Source: Dugong dugon
Lineage: Eukaryota; Chordata; Mammalia; Sirenia; Dugongidae
DNA length: 64,000 bases
Assembly: GCA_030035585.1 (NCBI GenBank)
Contig: CM057482.1
Span: forward strand, 42,079,501-42,143,500
Direction of reading: 5' to 3'
Numbering within the stretch: position 1 is the stretch's first letter; each line of letters opens with the position of its first letter. Under the pieces are notes generated by a model. That model was not told the DNA's origin and did no database searches. It saw only the letters and a list, made by a program, of their open reading frames with translations. Positions 1 through 11,357 of the stretch are shown in pieces. The position numbers were made by a program, and so were the translations under genes.

Positions 1-446
1 TAGTTCAACACGTCGGCAGAATCTACTGTGCCCACTCTATACAAGACAAAATGAATTTATTTTTCCAAGCAGAAGATCTTATTTTTGGTCTTGGCTGGCC
101 TCCTACACACCTCTGGGACCTCCTTCAGGATTTTCCTGGGCTCTTCTCCTGGTCTGAACACACATGATGGGAGAAAGAACTAGACATTGTATGCCAGAGA
201 AAGCCCTGGGAAGACAGGGAGCTAGGGATAGCTGCCAGGTAGGTATCCGCCCACCTGTCTTCCTGGGCAAAGAGCCAGGAGAGGCAAAGCCATGGGTCAG
301 CACAGAAGGCAGAACCAGAGGAGCCTTGGACTGCAACTCCGCTTGACTTTATAAGTAAGGAAGTAGGGCTCTGGGAATCTGCCCCAGGCTGGCTCTCCTA
401 GCAACCATCTTAGTTTCCAGTGCAGTACACGCTCGTTTAAAACAAA

Positions 447-657
447 AGTCAAACCAAGCCCACTGCCATCCAGTCGATTCTGACTCATAGCAACACTGCA
501 GGACAGAGTAGAGCTGCCCCATAGGGCTTCCAAGGCTGTAAACCTTTACAGAAGCAGACTGCCACATCTTTCTCCCACAGAGTGGCTGGTGGGTTCGAAC
601 CGCTGACCTTTATGGTTAGCACCCGAGCTCTTTAACCACTGTACCACCATGGCTCCT
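447..657 (-). mobile_element. AfroSINE, long-body type
   Basis: Reading the minus strand, there is a tRNA-like head, a body with the block that reads like GGGAGAAAGATGTGGCAG, then a tail that matches the RTE 3' end (ATGAGTCAGAATCGACTGG). The RNA polymerase III B box is present as GGTTCGAACCC-like sequence around 592-602. The flanks are weakly similar (CGTTTAAA and CATTTAAA), which may be an eroded target duplication. The family assignment comes from recognition of the repeat and from its recurrence in this window. Confidence 0.85.
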
Positions 658-1253
658 TGTCATTTAAAGCAGTGACCCTCAAATCGGGATCCACTCTTAA
701 GAACTCCCAAAGGGAGTAACAGAAGCCCTACCGTTATTTTCAACATTTCAAAAAAGCCTAAGAAATCTTAAATTCACCATCAATTCAGCTTACCGTCAAT
801 TAAGCCACAAGTCTACTTAACAAAGGTCTTTTTTTTTTCAATGAATGATATTTATGGGGAGTCAGGAGCAGATATTAAAGGGGTCCTTGATTTTAAAAAT
901 AGAATGGAAACACTTGCACTACACCATACAAAATGCTCTGAGAAGCTAAGGAGAACATGTGCTCACAAGCACATATTTTACATGTCGATATAAACATGGG
1001 TTTCCATGTGTGTATATGTGTCAGCTTCCCAAAGAATGTCCATAACTACTCTGCCTGCAGGTCTGTGTAGCTGCAGCCACCCCCTTCAGGAGCAGGCATG
1101 CATTTGACTGAGGCCACTGCTCTCAGATTTCTATAAAACCACTTCAACAAAGATAAGAAGGGAGGGGAGAGAAACGAGAGAAAAACTGAAAAAAAGAAAA
1201 TGGAGGTTTAAGAATTATTCAGGGATCCCCTTTGCTTCTCTTTAGCTTAATCA
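658..1253. other. No feature recognised
   Basis: Unique-looking, moderately AT-rich sequence. A short purine-rich stretch lies near 1155-1210. No convincing gene or repeat was seen. Confidence 0.4.
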
Positions 1254-1423
1254 CCAAAAAACCAAACCAAATCCGTTGCCGTGGAGTTGATTCCAATTCA
1301 CAGCGACCCTATAGGACAGAGTAGAACTGCCCCCGTCCGGTTTCCGAGGAGCCGCTGGTGGATTCGAACCGCTGATCATCTGGTCAGCAGCCGAGTTCTT
1401 AACCACTGTGCCACCAGGACTCC
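1254..1423 (-). mobile_element. AfroSINE/PSINE, short-body type
   Basis: Minus-strand copy running from a degenerate GGAGTCC head at the right end to the AATCAACTCCACGGCAACGG-like tail at the left. It is the short design: the head is followed directly by the TGGAAACC/GGGGCAGTTCTACTC tail block. Flanks TTTAGCTTAA and CCAGCTTTA are a possible worn target duplication. Confidence 0.85.
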
Positions 1424-1452
1424 AGCTTTATGACGCCGGCCCCCTACTTGAC

Positions 1453-1890
1453 TGTTTTCGTTTCCTTGGGCTGCTGTAACAAAATAGCACAAACTGGGTG
1501 GGTTATAAGAACAGGAATGTATTGTCTCACAGTTCTGGAGGCTAGGAGTCTAAATCAAGGTATTGGCCAAGGACATGCTTCATCTAAAGGCTCTAGGGGA
1601 AGATCCTTTCTCATCTCTCCCAGCTTCTGGTAGCCCCAGGCATTCCTTGACATGTAGATACATCTTCACATGGTGGCCTGTCTTCCTCTGTCTCTGTGTG
1701 TCTCTTCTCCTCTTTTACAAAGACACAGATCATATTGGATTAGGACCCACCCCACTCCAGTATGACCTCATGTTAACCTGACTGATAACATCTTCAAACA
1801 CCCTATTTCCAAATCAGGTCACATTCACAGGTGCCAATGGTTCAGACTTCAACTCATCTTTTTGAGAGGGACAAAATTTAATCCATAACA
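1453..1890 (-). mobile_element. MLT1-type (MaLR/ERVL) solo LTR
   Basis: On the minus strand the element opens TGTTATGGATTAAATT and ends near CAGCCCAAGGAAACGAAAACA. It contains the blocks ATGAGGTCAT, CCTAATCCAATATGA and CCTCCAGAACTGTGAGA, which are typical of MLT1-class LTRs. No internal retroviral genes adjoin it, so it is a solo LTR of an old endogenous element. The 5-bp flanks TTGAC (1448-1452) and TTGGC (1891-1895) match at four of five bases, the length expected for ERVL-class integration. Confidence 0.85.
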
Positions 1891-1895
1891 TTGGC

Positions 1896-3245
1896 CTAAC
1901 TTGATAATATACCAAGATTCAATGGCAAAGAAAGGAAATTGGTAGAAATGGTTTCCATACATTGCAAATGGGGAAGAAAAAGACACTGCTTGTTCTATTT
2001 CAGACAAGGATATAAGCATTCAGGGAGGTCACAGGCATCTCTAGTCACCCAGGTTTACGTATTCATAGTTCCCCAGTTCCTAGAAGGGAGCTGATTTGGG
2101 AAATGCGGCTCATGGTTTGGATATTTTCTAATTGATCTTTATCTACACTACCAACAAATGTGATCTCTCATAATCAGTGTATGCTCTGTCTTGGGGACTG
2201 CTTGGCACAGGAGAGATCTTCACGCTAACTCGTGGTTCTCTCCCAGTGCCACTGGCACTCCTGTGAGGCCTGCATTTGGTTGGCATGGCGCTCCTGAGCA
2301 GATGGGCATGGAATCATTCTGCCAGAAAAACAGTATGTGCATCATGTTAGAGTTTAGGGGGTGGCTTCCCATCCCAGAACTCCTGCTGAGAAGTTGGGAT
2401 CATATAGTTCCATGCCTGAAAAAAGTGTGGCTTCTCCAACTCTTCCCATCATTTTTATTTTCCTAGAATTCATTTATGAGTAGGGAAAAAAAGAAAAGAA
2501 GAAAAAAACCTCACTATTGCAGGAAATTGAGATATAAATAACTGATGCTTAAAACTTTACTGTTAGAATTTAATTTTTCTAGATAATCATTCTCATTGCC
2601 CCAAAATCCCCTTTTCAAAGGAAATATTCAGAACTTTAATATATAGTAAATAAAAACAGGCAGGAATCTTGCTGAGGAGTGGTGGGTGATAGCAAGAGAA
2701 TTTTTCCTCTCTCACCCTCTCACGGCAGTCTGGGGCTCAGAAGAACACATTTTAAAAGCTACTGAAAGAAACTGATTCTGGTCAAAACGAAAATATCCCT
2801 TTCAAAGATACCACTCTATTCTTATGAAGCATTTACCCCGGTGTGAATAAATGCATAAATAGAGAAGCTTGTGGATATTGCATAAATAATCAATTCTTAG
2901 GCTGGCTCAGGAGTTCCAATGGGGGGGCAGAAGTAGGAAGAGCATTGTGGGGGTCACCGTTGCCCAGATAGCAGGGCCAGCTTATATCACTTCAGCTTTA
3001 GCAGTGCTGATTGAGGCTGTGATAAATAACCCTAAGGAGGCAGAGCTGAAGCCCAGGGGAGCGTTATTAGCTAGCTGTGTAGCACTAGCTTCTATCATCT
3101 GTCATGTAACAGCTCCACAAACTCTGGGCTGTTCTCTGCAACCCTGAACAGACTGTAGATCTTTTACCCCAGAAAATGCCCACTGAGCCTGGGGGTTACA
3201 ACCAGCCCACAAATGTGGGGTTTTCTTGGCTCATGTATATTCTAC
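1896..3245. other. No feature recognised
   Basis: Mostly unique sequence. Several short open frames occur, for example around 2191-2466, but none has recognisable protein features. A G7 run lies near 2921-2927. Confidence 0.4.
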
Positions 3246-3300
3246 TGTATTATAATAATATACACACACATATGTATATATATGGATATGTATATTTTTA
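3246..3300. repeat. TA/CA-rich microsatellite
   Basis: Imperfect TATAATAATATACACACACATA followed by alternating TA/TG dinucleotides. It is the first of a cluster of such tracts between 3.2 and 5.25 kb. Confidence 0.75.
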
Positions 3301-3957
3301 CCTCCCTTTTCTTATTACTATTTTGTCTATGTTTTATGCACATAATAGTTTATTCAACAGCACATGTATAATATCTGTAAATACATATATGTGAAACAAG
3401 ACTATATGTGACTTTTTTTTTACTGATAGCAGTTTTTGGTTAAAGTTTTAGAGATGACTGGTTTTAACAACACATGTATCTCCATATTCTACCTTATATT
3501 TCAACAATCGTTTTAAACTGAGGGGATAGATTAATTTTCTACAACCAGATTATTCATTAATTAGCAGTAGGGCCTTTGTCTCACATCAACCATGAGTGTA
3601 TTCTCCGTAGAGACCAGCAGAGCACCTGACAGGCCGACCTCCAGGCCTGGATGAGTTCTTGTGGACTGGTGGATGGAAGGCAAGCAAGTCAGTCATTGAC
3701 CACTCCATGAGAGGGAGAAATAGGGCTTGAGGGTTTGTCCTCTATCACTTTCCTTCTAGAAAAGGGGAGAAGAATGCCCTTTCTTAAGTTAGGATTTGGA
3801 AACGCTTCTGTTCTTCAAAAATGTTATGAAAAAATCATCATGTAATTTTGATCTTTCAAACTGAAGGAAATCAAGAATGAGTTCTAAAAGAAGCAAATGC
3901 TTTAGTTATGAAATTAGAGTCATCATCATTATATGTTTATGCACGTATATAAGTAAA
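3301..3957. other. No feature recognised
   Basis: AT-rich sequence with no convincing gene or repeat. Confidence 0.4.
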
Positions 3958-4012
3958 TTTTATATTATATATACATATATATGTGTGTGTATATATACAT
4001 ATATATACACAG
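3958..4012. repeat. TA/TG compound microsatellite
   Basis: Alternating TA interrupted by a TG run and by TACATA units. It is nearly self-complementary, so it could form cruciform or hairpin structures. Confidence 0.85.
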
Positions 4013-4197
4013 TGAAAACTGTGAGAGCCAGAACTCAGGTGAACTGCCTTGCTTTTCTGAGTCTTGCAGGTATTCCACATTTGACAGGGTGCAGTAACCA
4101 CTTTTCTATCGCTCTCTGTTTACTGGAAAATATTTGAGTTTTCCTTCTCTAATAGGTTTTCGGCTTACATAGGTTCCGGCTTTCACAGGTTTTACTG

Positions 4198-4215
4198 TAT
4201 GTATATATATATATC
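4198..4215. repeat. TA microsatellite
   Basis: Pure alternating TA tract just beyond the RTE 3' end. Confidence 0.8.
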
Positions 4216-4230
4216 TCCTTTTTGCTATAC

Positions 4231-4900
4231 TGTTGTTAGGTGCTGTCATGTCAGCTCCAGCTCATAGCGACCCTATGTACAACAGAATGAAATATTCCCC
4301 AGTCCTGCACAATCCTCACAATCATTGCTATGGTTGACCCATTGTTGCAGCCACTGTGTCAGTCCATCTTGTTGAGGGTTTTCCTCTTTTTCACTAACCC
4401 TCTATTTTACCAAGCATGATGTCCTTCTCTGGGGACTGGTGCCTCCTGACATGTCTACGGAGCATTCTGGCTGTACTTCTTCCAAGACAGATTTGTTAGT
4501 TCTCTTGGCAGTCCATGGTATATTCAATATTCTTCGCCACCACCATGATTCAAAGGTGTCAATTCTTCTTCAATCTTCCTTATTCATTGCCCAGCTTTCA
4601 CATGCACGTGAGGCGATTGAAAACACCATGACTGCAGTCAGGGGCGCCACAGTCTTCAAGGTGGCATCTTTGCTTTTTAACACTTCAAAGAGGTCTTTTG
4701 CAGCAGAATTGCCCAATGCAATACATCTTTTGATTTCTTGACTTCTGCTTCCATGGGCGTTGATTGTGGATCCATGTAAAATGAAATCCTTGACAACTTC
4801 AATCTTTTCTCCATTTATCACGATGTTGCTTATTGGTCCAGTTGTAAGGATTTTTGTTTTCTTCCATAATCCATACTGAAGGCTGTATAGTCTTTGATCT
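4231..4900 (-). mobile_element. RTE-clade LINE, 3' portion
   Basis: Minus-strand translation gives an RTE (BovB-like) polymerase C-terminus: about residues INGEKIEVVKDF near 4821-4786, then SRSQEIKRCIALG, LKSKDATLK and ACESWAMNKED, followed by a stop and a further decayed frame with RRI..WW and NIPWTAKRTNKS-like sequence. The far 3' end (4231-4290) carries the ATGAGCTGGAGCTGACATGAC tail that the local SINEs share. The copy is 5'-truncated at about 4900 and frameshifted. TA-rich microsatellite lies on both sides. In this clade the protein is an endonuclease plus reverse transcriptase; this copy cannot encode one. Confidence 0.88.
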
Positions 4901-4986
4901 GTATATATATATGTGTGTGTATATATCCTATATATATGACATTATGAGATATATTTGATATTATCTGTCTTACTATATATATGTAT
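4901..4986. repeat. TA/TG-rich tract
   Basis: Imperfect TA and TG dinucleotides lying between the truncated RTE end and the next SINE. Confidence 0.75.
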
Positions 4987-5146
4987 GGAGCCCTGGTGGC
5001 GTAGTGGTTAAGAGCTACGGCTGCTAACCAAAAGGTCAGCAGTTCCAATCCACCAGCCACTCCTTGGAAACCCTATGGGGCAGTTCTACTCTGTCCTGTA
5101 GGGTCGCTATGAGTTGAAATTGACTCGACGGCAAGAGGTTTGGTTT
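4987..5146 (+). mobile_element. AfroSINE/PSINE, short-body type
   Basis: Starts GGAGCCCTGGTGGC and has an A-box-like TGGTTAAGAGC. The B-box region is CAGTTCCAATCC, one base off the canonical form. The tail GACTCGACGGCAAGAGG closes the element. It sits inside a TA-rich microsatellite region, so target duplications cannot be judged. Confidence 0.93.
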
Positions 5147-5154
5147 CTGTCTTC

Positions 5155-5250
5155 GATGTATATACACATATATATGTGTATATATATATCCTATATTATA
5201 CACACGGTAACTACATGTGTATTATACATACACAAACACACACACACAAG
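5155..5250. repeat. TA/TG/CA microsatellite
   Basis: Alternating TA and TG tracts followed by a CA run (about 5228-5248). It flanks the SINE at 4987-5146 on the right, as 4901-4986 does on the left. Confidence 0.8.
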
Positions 5251-5709
5251 ACTGGCAATTTGGCTATCTTTTTGAGTCACAATGATACACAATTCTCTAA
5301 ATCAGCAAAAAGGCATATGTGATGTCACTACAGCTTTGATATTATAAAAGACTCTTTCCATAAAAGCCCTTTGATCTACCTTCATCTGTTCTCCAGGTAT
5401 TGCTAATTTAATTGCCAGATGTAAATATAAATTAATTAATAGTTTTTCCAATTGTCATTTTATGGTTTGGAGAAATGGTGAAGCATTTCTTTTGCACATC
5501 CGTAATTATTTAATGATATCTACATAAAAGCTTTTAATTAGATGGGAATATTGATAATAATTATAAAGGCCCACACTAAGCTGATAGAACATATATTGCT
5601 CCAGAAAAAATTATGTCTATTACAAATGAATTATTTCTACCAGCGAATGGCTCACATGACATTTTTCAATGATTAAAACATATTCAGCCTTCTGTTTTTA
5701 TACTTACCT

Positions 5710-5721
5710 GGGGGGGGGGGG
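5710..5721 (+). repeat. G homopolymer
   Basis: Twelve consecutive G residues. Confidence 0.9.
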
Positions 5722-6491
5722 TGCAGAAATATGCTGGTTTGCACAATCAGAAAGAGTTTTTTCCTATTCCTCTTTTTTCCCCTTAGGACTTTTATTATCA
5801 TCTTATTGTTTTAGTTCCAAAAGACTAGTATAAAGAAAATCAGAGTTGATTTTGCATGTCACTATTTAATTTAAAATTGATGTTGTGGAATAGCTGATTC
5901 CAGTGCTAATCTGCGGCTGTACCTGTCAGTTTGTGTTCTCCAGCAAGCAAATTGCAGCTCTCTCTGGGAGGAGTCCCGTCACCTCTCTTCATCTCTTAAC
6001 ATGCTGTCTACATCCAGGCTTCTGTAACTTTCCTATACATTTACAAACATTTGTAAAGTCAAGAGGAAACAAAAATATAGTATTTATGCATACGATAACT
6101 TTTAAAACAGTGTTTCCTTCTGACATATTACTTGCATGAACATTTCAATCAACAATTCAACTATGAAGATCATTGCTTTTTAAAAATGACTAGGAATTGA
6201 GAACTGGCTGTCCTTAGGCGAAGCTGGCATCTAACTCAACTACATTCAAAACATTATTGCACAACATCCATTTCATAGTCTTACTACAATTTCTTTTTTC
6301 TAAAAACTTAAAAAGGAAACCTTTGTTGTTACAAAACCATTTACTTATTTTTTGCTTAGTACAAGGAAACGATACTAAAATGACCTGCCAAAATAGAGTA
6401 TTTCTGCACTGTATCTCAGTGTTTTGAGTTGGAGGTTTGGGGGATGGAGGAATTAAGTCTGGTCAACGAGATTAGTGTTTCGAAAATAAAA

Positions 6492-6510
6492 AGAGAGAGA
6501 GAGAGAGAGA
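6492..6510 (+). repeat. AG microsatellite
   Basis: Uninterrupted AG dinucleotides. Confidence 0.9.
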
Positions 6511-8235
6511 CTCCAATTAGAAGTATCCTGGGGTTATTAGCGATAACGGTGCTCATATCCAATTAAGATGAAAACCGTTTTACCAGCTTAATGTGCCACC
6601 TCTGGCAGTTTGGGTTTATTAGTTTTATCAGACTTGAGAACTGAAACTTGAAATGATACGTATGCTGGGTACCAAAGAGACACTGCTAAGACTTAGAGAT
6701 AATTGGTATGAAATGAGATACCTCAAAAGTTGTTGATTAACAAGCATTGTGGATTTTGGAGAGGGGAAGAAATCGGTCATTTCAGACAGTGTTTGAAAGG
6801 AAAAAACACTAAAAGAAGTTACTCTAACCTTCTTTTGATGTCCCAAAATGCAGTTATATGACAAATTCAATAGGACAGGACAACCCTCAAGATCTTCGAT
6901 GCATCTCCTACATAAAAAGTCAAATGAACAAAGGTAATTGTTTATGATGAATGTCAGGTCTCTTGTTTTCCCTTCCAGATTAAAGGATATAATAACTAAT
7001 GATTGTGATTAATAATTAATAAGAAAATATTTCATATTCTCTCCAAGCTCTCCAAGACAGGCTACATAACAAATAAAACTTGCTTTCGGTAATTAATGTT
7101 TATGCCTTTATGTTTTTTTCACAATCATTTGAGTGTTTCAAAAAAATGTATTTATCTTTACCTATCTATACAACCTGAGTACCACAGAATGATTTAAAAA
7201 CAAACAAATCCATAAACAGTAAAGCTTCACACTTAGGCAGCAATAAAATCGCTGTTGCATTGCTTCGATAGACTTCTCCTTGACTAATAAAATTCTTGTC
7301 ACTCATTTCTAAAGCTGATGAGGGGAAAACCTTCATTCCACAGCCACAGTGTTCTGAATACTTGTCTTTGGCAAGATATTCAGGGCACAGACAGGAATGT
7401 GTAATGGAAATTGTGGGTGAGATTGCCTTGGTGGCTGCCCTGTGGCGGGCCTGTACTGGTGGCCAGTGGCCTGATGCAAGTGGTTCTTCTTGTAAGTGAT
7501 GCAAGAAGGCACACTAGGACTTCCTCTGATGAAGGGCTTGAGCCTACACGTGAAAGCACTGTTCCATGATTCTGAGGGCCTGGGGGCAAGTGTGACCCAT
7601 GCTGGGGGTGGAAGGGTAGCATGGTCAAGTGGGAAATAGAGGCCATCGTAGCTAGATCCTGAGATAACTGGAATATTTCCTTTCACAGAAAAATAATATT
7701 AGGCTTGTAACATGAAGCTTGTTTTGGTAGGTGCTTTATGATTAAATTTCTAATCATTTCTGTTTCAAATCAGCCTGTCAAATTTGTTAAGGAGTTAACA
7801 TACTACTGTGTTGACAACACGTATGTTTGGTTCTGCCAAGTCAAAAACCAAGAGAAACTCGGATTAAGCCTTAAATCGACACTAGTCACATGTACTTTTC
7901 CAGAAAACGAAAGTAGAATTAGGATTAAAAATATAGTCATAAAGTTCTGTGTGTGTTTGTGTGTGCACGTGTGTATGCCCACACATTTGCCTTTCCTGGA
8001 CTTCTTTGAAAAATGGATCTGAGAGACAAAAGCAATGATTACCTGTTGGTATTTTTCAAAGAGATTGTTTGATAGCATGTGTTTTAAATATTTTTAAAGG
8101 TATATGTATTCCTTGGGTACACAGTAGCTAGTTTGCTTAACTAGCATATACCACTATCTAGATAAACATCATGATAAAGATGACATTACCATTACTGAAA
8201 AGAGGTCTTAATGTATCGATGGATTAACCATACGT

Positions 8236-8438
8236 GTTGTTGTTGGGTGCCACTGAGTCAATTTTGACTCAGACCCCATGTGACAGAGTAGAATTGCCCA
8301 TAGGTTTCTCTTGGCTATAATCTTTACGGGAGCAGGTCTCCATGTCTTTCTCCTATGGACCTACTGGGTGAGTTTGAACTGCCAGCTTTTCGATTTGCAG
8401 CCAAACACTTCAACATTTGAGCCATCAGGGCTCCTTTA
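8236..8438 (-). mobile_element. AfroSINE, long-body type
   Basis: Minus-strand element from GGAGCCCTGATGGC (right end) to an AATTGACTCAGTGGCACCC tail (left end). It has the long body GGAGAAAGACATGGAGACC. Near-perfect target duplications AACCATACGT (8226-8235) and AACCATATGT (8439-8448) flank it. Confidence 0.92.
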
Positions 8439-8711
8439 AACCATATGTATGCACAGTCTATAGGAAAAGATTACACACAGATGAGTTGAATTTTAACTAA
8501 AATTTTACTTCCAGAAAAATAGTAGGAGTTAGCCATACTTTCTAAATGATAGAAGAATTGACCATAGTGAAGGGATAGCACAAGAGATGACATACATTAA
8601 CTGCCAAATCATTTGATACCATTAGTTGATTTAAGATTTAACTAAAAGCGACTGTGAATCCTTAAGTTCTGTAGGCCCCTAAATCAAAAGTGTAAGGGTA
8701 TTAGGTATGAT

Positions 8712-8915
8712 AAATGACTTGCTGTTGGGTTGACCTCAGCTCATGGAGACTCCATGTGTATCAGAGTAAAACTGTGCTCCATAGGGTTTTTAATGGCTGA
8801 TTTTCAGAAGTAGGTCACTGGACCTTTCTTCCAAGGTGCCTCTGGTTGGTCTCAAGCCTTCAACATTTTGGTTAGAAGCCTAGTACATTAACCATTTGCA
8901 CCACCCAGGCACTCC
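8712..8915 (-). mobile_element. AfroSINE, gag-body type (third design)
   Basis: Minus strand starts GGAGTGCCTGGGTGG and carries the body AGGCACCTTGGAAGAAAGG then a TACTTCTGAAAATCAGCC block. That body is shared with the RTE 5'-like segments at 42.7 and 45.7 kb. Target duplications TTAGGTATGAT (8701-8711) and TTAGGTTTGAT (8916-8926) differ at one base. The word 'gag' here refers to the sequence GAGGTGCC, not to a viral gene. Confidence 0.92.
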
Positions 8916-8929
8916 TTAGGTTTGATGTT

Positions 8930-9130
8930 ATTGTTGTTGTGTGCCATCATGTCAATTCCGACTCATAGCAACCCTATGTGACAGAATAGAACTGTCCATA
9001 TGGTTTTCTAGACTGCAATTTTTACAGGAGTAGATCACCAACACTTTTCTTCTGCAGAGCAGCTGGTAGATTTGAACCACCAACCTTTTGGTTAGCAGCT
9101 TAGTGCTTAACCATTGTGCAACCAGGGCAT
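8930..9130 (-). mobile_element. AfroSINE, long-body type
   Basis: Minus-strand copy with a tRNA-like head at the right end and the TGACATGATGGCACACAACA tail at the left. It abuts the previous SINE, so two designs lie head to tail within about 420 bp. Target duplications are not clear. Confidence 0.88.
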
Positions 9131-9369
9131 TTTTAGATATAATACCCCTGCCTATTTGCCTTCTCAAATAGAATGAAAAGGGGGGAGGGGTGAAAAATGG
9201 AACTAGAATGATTTATTGTCCAAAAAACTAGCATCATGGAAAAGTATTTCACATAACCACGCTTAAAGCAATGAGAACAGATCAGGAAGTTTGTACTGGA
9301 ATACATTTTAAGTGCTCCAAGAAACGGTTTCAATTACACCTCAAGTTACAATCATAATAAAAGTCTTAA

Positions 9370-9790
9370 AATATTCATTCAGGGGCATATTCATTGTAAA
9401 AATTTAGAAAATACGGATAGTTTATTTTTCTTATCTAATTTTACTCCATCCAGAGAAAATAAATATCATTTTAATAAGTATTCTTGCAGAAATTTTCCTA
9501 CTTAAAAAATAAACCTACAAGCATATAACAAAAAAGGGATAACAGTTTTTTAACTTTTAAAAAAATGTTAATAATCGTTGAACATCTTTCCATGTCAATA
9601 AAGATCTATTTCATCCTCTTCAGTGGATCCTTTGTAGTCTTCTTATACAGGGATACCAACATTATGTAATCACTTTTGGAAAGAGTGGTTTTTCCCAGTT
9701 TTGCAATGATAAACAACATGGTAAAGAATATTCTGTCTTGGTAAATTATTTCCTTGGGATAAATTCTAGAATTTTTTTAGATTGTAAGGA
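9370..9790 (-). mobile_element. Old L1 (L1M-like) 3' fragment
   Basis: The plus strand reads like the complement of an old L1 end: CATCTTTCCATGTCAATAAA near 9582-9601, then CAGTTTTGCAATGATAAACA near 9697-9716 and TTGGGATAAATTCTAGAA near 9753-9770. Divergence is high and the family name is uncertain. Confidence 0.55.
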
Positions 9791-9795
9791 TAAAA

Positions 9796-9959
9796 ACCAA
9801 AAAAAGAAAAAAACCATTGCCATCGAGTTGATGCCAACTCATAGAGACCCTATAGGACAGAGTAGAACTGCCTCATAGGGTTTCCAAGGAGTGGCTAGTG
9901 GATTGGAACTGCCCACCTTTTGATTAGCAGCCAATCTCTTAACCACTGTGCAACCGGGA
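9796..9959 (-). mobile_element. AfroSINE/PSINE, short-body type
   Basis: Minus strand begins at a decayed CCCGGTTGC head and ends GACTCGATGGCAATGG with an A-rich end on that strand's 5'-to-3' tail (T/A-rich at 9796-9813). The short body GGAAACCCTATGAGGCAG is intact. Confidence 0.88.
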
Positions 9960-10162
9960 TATGGATATGTAATAACACCCATATAGCATGACATCACTTT
10001 GTCTCCTGTTCACATACTCAGGGTAATGACCTGAAAAATAACGTGGAAAACACGTAAGTGGATCATGGATAAAGGAAGGAAAGTAACTGGCCTACTTTAG
10101 ATGCCTTAAGAAATGTGCTCTGCAGTGTGAAAAGCCAAATAATGTAACTGTGTGTGTGTGCA

Positions 10163-10592
10163 TTAGTTATCTAATGCTATGTAAACAAACTACCACAAAC
10201 TTGGCAGTTTAAATAGCACACGCTTATTATCTCAAAGTCTGTGAGTTAGGAATTAGGATATAGAACAGCTAAGCTCTCTGCTTCAGGGTCTCAGGAAGGG
10301 TCCACTTTGAAGCTTATTTACATGCTTGTTGGTTGACAGGATTCAGGTTCTTCAGGTTGTTGAACTGCGAGATTTATTTTCTACCTTGCTGTGGCCAAAC
10401 GACTGTCCTCATTTCTTTGCTGTATGGGGCTCTCCAATATGGCACCTTGCTTTCGTCAAAGCCAGCAAGGAAGAGCGTTGGCTAGCAAGATAGAAATTAA
10501 AATCTTATGTAATGTAAACACAGAAGTGATATTCCATTACCTTTGCAGTATTCTGTTGGTTAGAAGCAAGTCACAGACTCACATTTAAAGGG
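10163..10592 (-). mobile_element. Ancient LTR-like repeat, family unassigned
   Basis: The plus strand has CTACCACAAACTTGGCAGTT, a CACACGCTTATTATCTCA block, CTGCTTCAGGGTCTCA, and near the end GGTTAGAAGCAAGTCACAGA. This combination recurs in mammalian genomes in an old interspersed LTR-type repeat, which I recognise but cannot name with certainty. No coding content. Strand is inferred by analogy with the CACAAACTG... ends of MLT1-type LTRs. Confidence 0.5.
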
Positions 10593-10598
10593 TATCAC

Positions 10599-11198
10599 CC
10601 AAGGCTCCAGGAATTCACAGAATACCGATTGAGATGCTTCAACAAATAGATGCAAAGCTGGAAGCACTCAGTCATCTATGCCAAGAAATTTGGAACACAG
10701 CTAGCTGTCCAACTGACTGGAAGAGATCCATATACATGCCTATTCCAAAGAAAGGTGATCCAATGGAATGCAGAAATTATCAATGTCATTAATATCACAT
10801 GCAAGTAAAATTACACTAAAAATAATTCAAAAACAGTTGCAGCAGTACCTCCACAGGGAACTGCCAGAAATTCAAGCCATATTCAAAAGGGGATGTGAAA
10901 CGAGGGATATCATTGCTGATGTCAGATGGATTTTGGCTGAAAGAAGCGAATACCAGAAAGACGTTTACGTGTGTTTTATTGACTATGCAAAGGCATTCAA
11001 CTGTGTGGATCATAACAAGTTATGGATAATACTGTGAAGGATAGGAATTCCAGAACACTTAATTGTGCTTATGAGAAACCTGTACATAGACCAAGAGGCA
11101 GATGATCAAACAGAACAAGGTATACTGCCTGACTGAAAATCAGGAAAGGTATGAGTCAGGGTTGTATCCCTTCTCTGTACTTATTCAATCTGTATACT
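10599..11198 (+). mobile_element. RTE-clade LINE, reverse-transcriptase fragment
   Basis: The frame at 10768-11037 reads through RTE reverse-transcriptase landmarks: LQQYLHRELPEIQAIFKRGCETRDIIADVRW.. and then FIDYAKAFNCVDHNKLW, followed in a shifted frame by GIPEHLIVLMRNLYIDQEA and QGCIPSLYLFNLY-like sequence. The FIDYAKAF block corresponds to the polymerase motif that contains the first catalytic aspartate. Stops and frameshifts break the frame at about 10790, 11037 and 11130. Both ends are truncated; the segment corresponds to the fingers/palm region only. Confidence 0.9.
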
Positions 11199-11357
11199 AA
11201 GGCACCGTCATAAGCTCCACCATGCCAATCCTCTTCCGCATGTTACTGTGAAAAAAAATTAGCACAGCATGCTTATGAAAATGTCTCATTGGGGGAGGAT
11301 GCAGCCAGCAAACAAATGCAGAAAGCATGTGTTATTTGCATAAAAATACAGTACAGG

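Larger units (their letters stand above)
5251..8225. other. Largely unique AT-rich sequence
   Basis: Nearly 3 kb without a recognised transposon. It contains a G12 run at 5710-5721 and an AG repeat at 6492-6510. Between 7166 and 7690 the minus strand has three overlapping open frames of 88-117 codons with no recognisable domain. A TG/CA patch lies at about 7949-7985. Confidence 0.45.

Noticed and set aside
4439-4741. 100-codon plus-strand open frame
   Set aside because: It is the antisense shadow of the RTE polymerase C-terminus on the minus strand.
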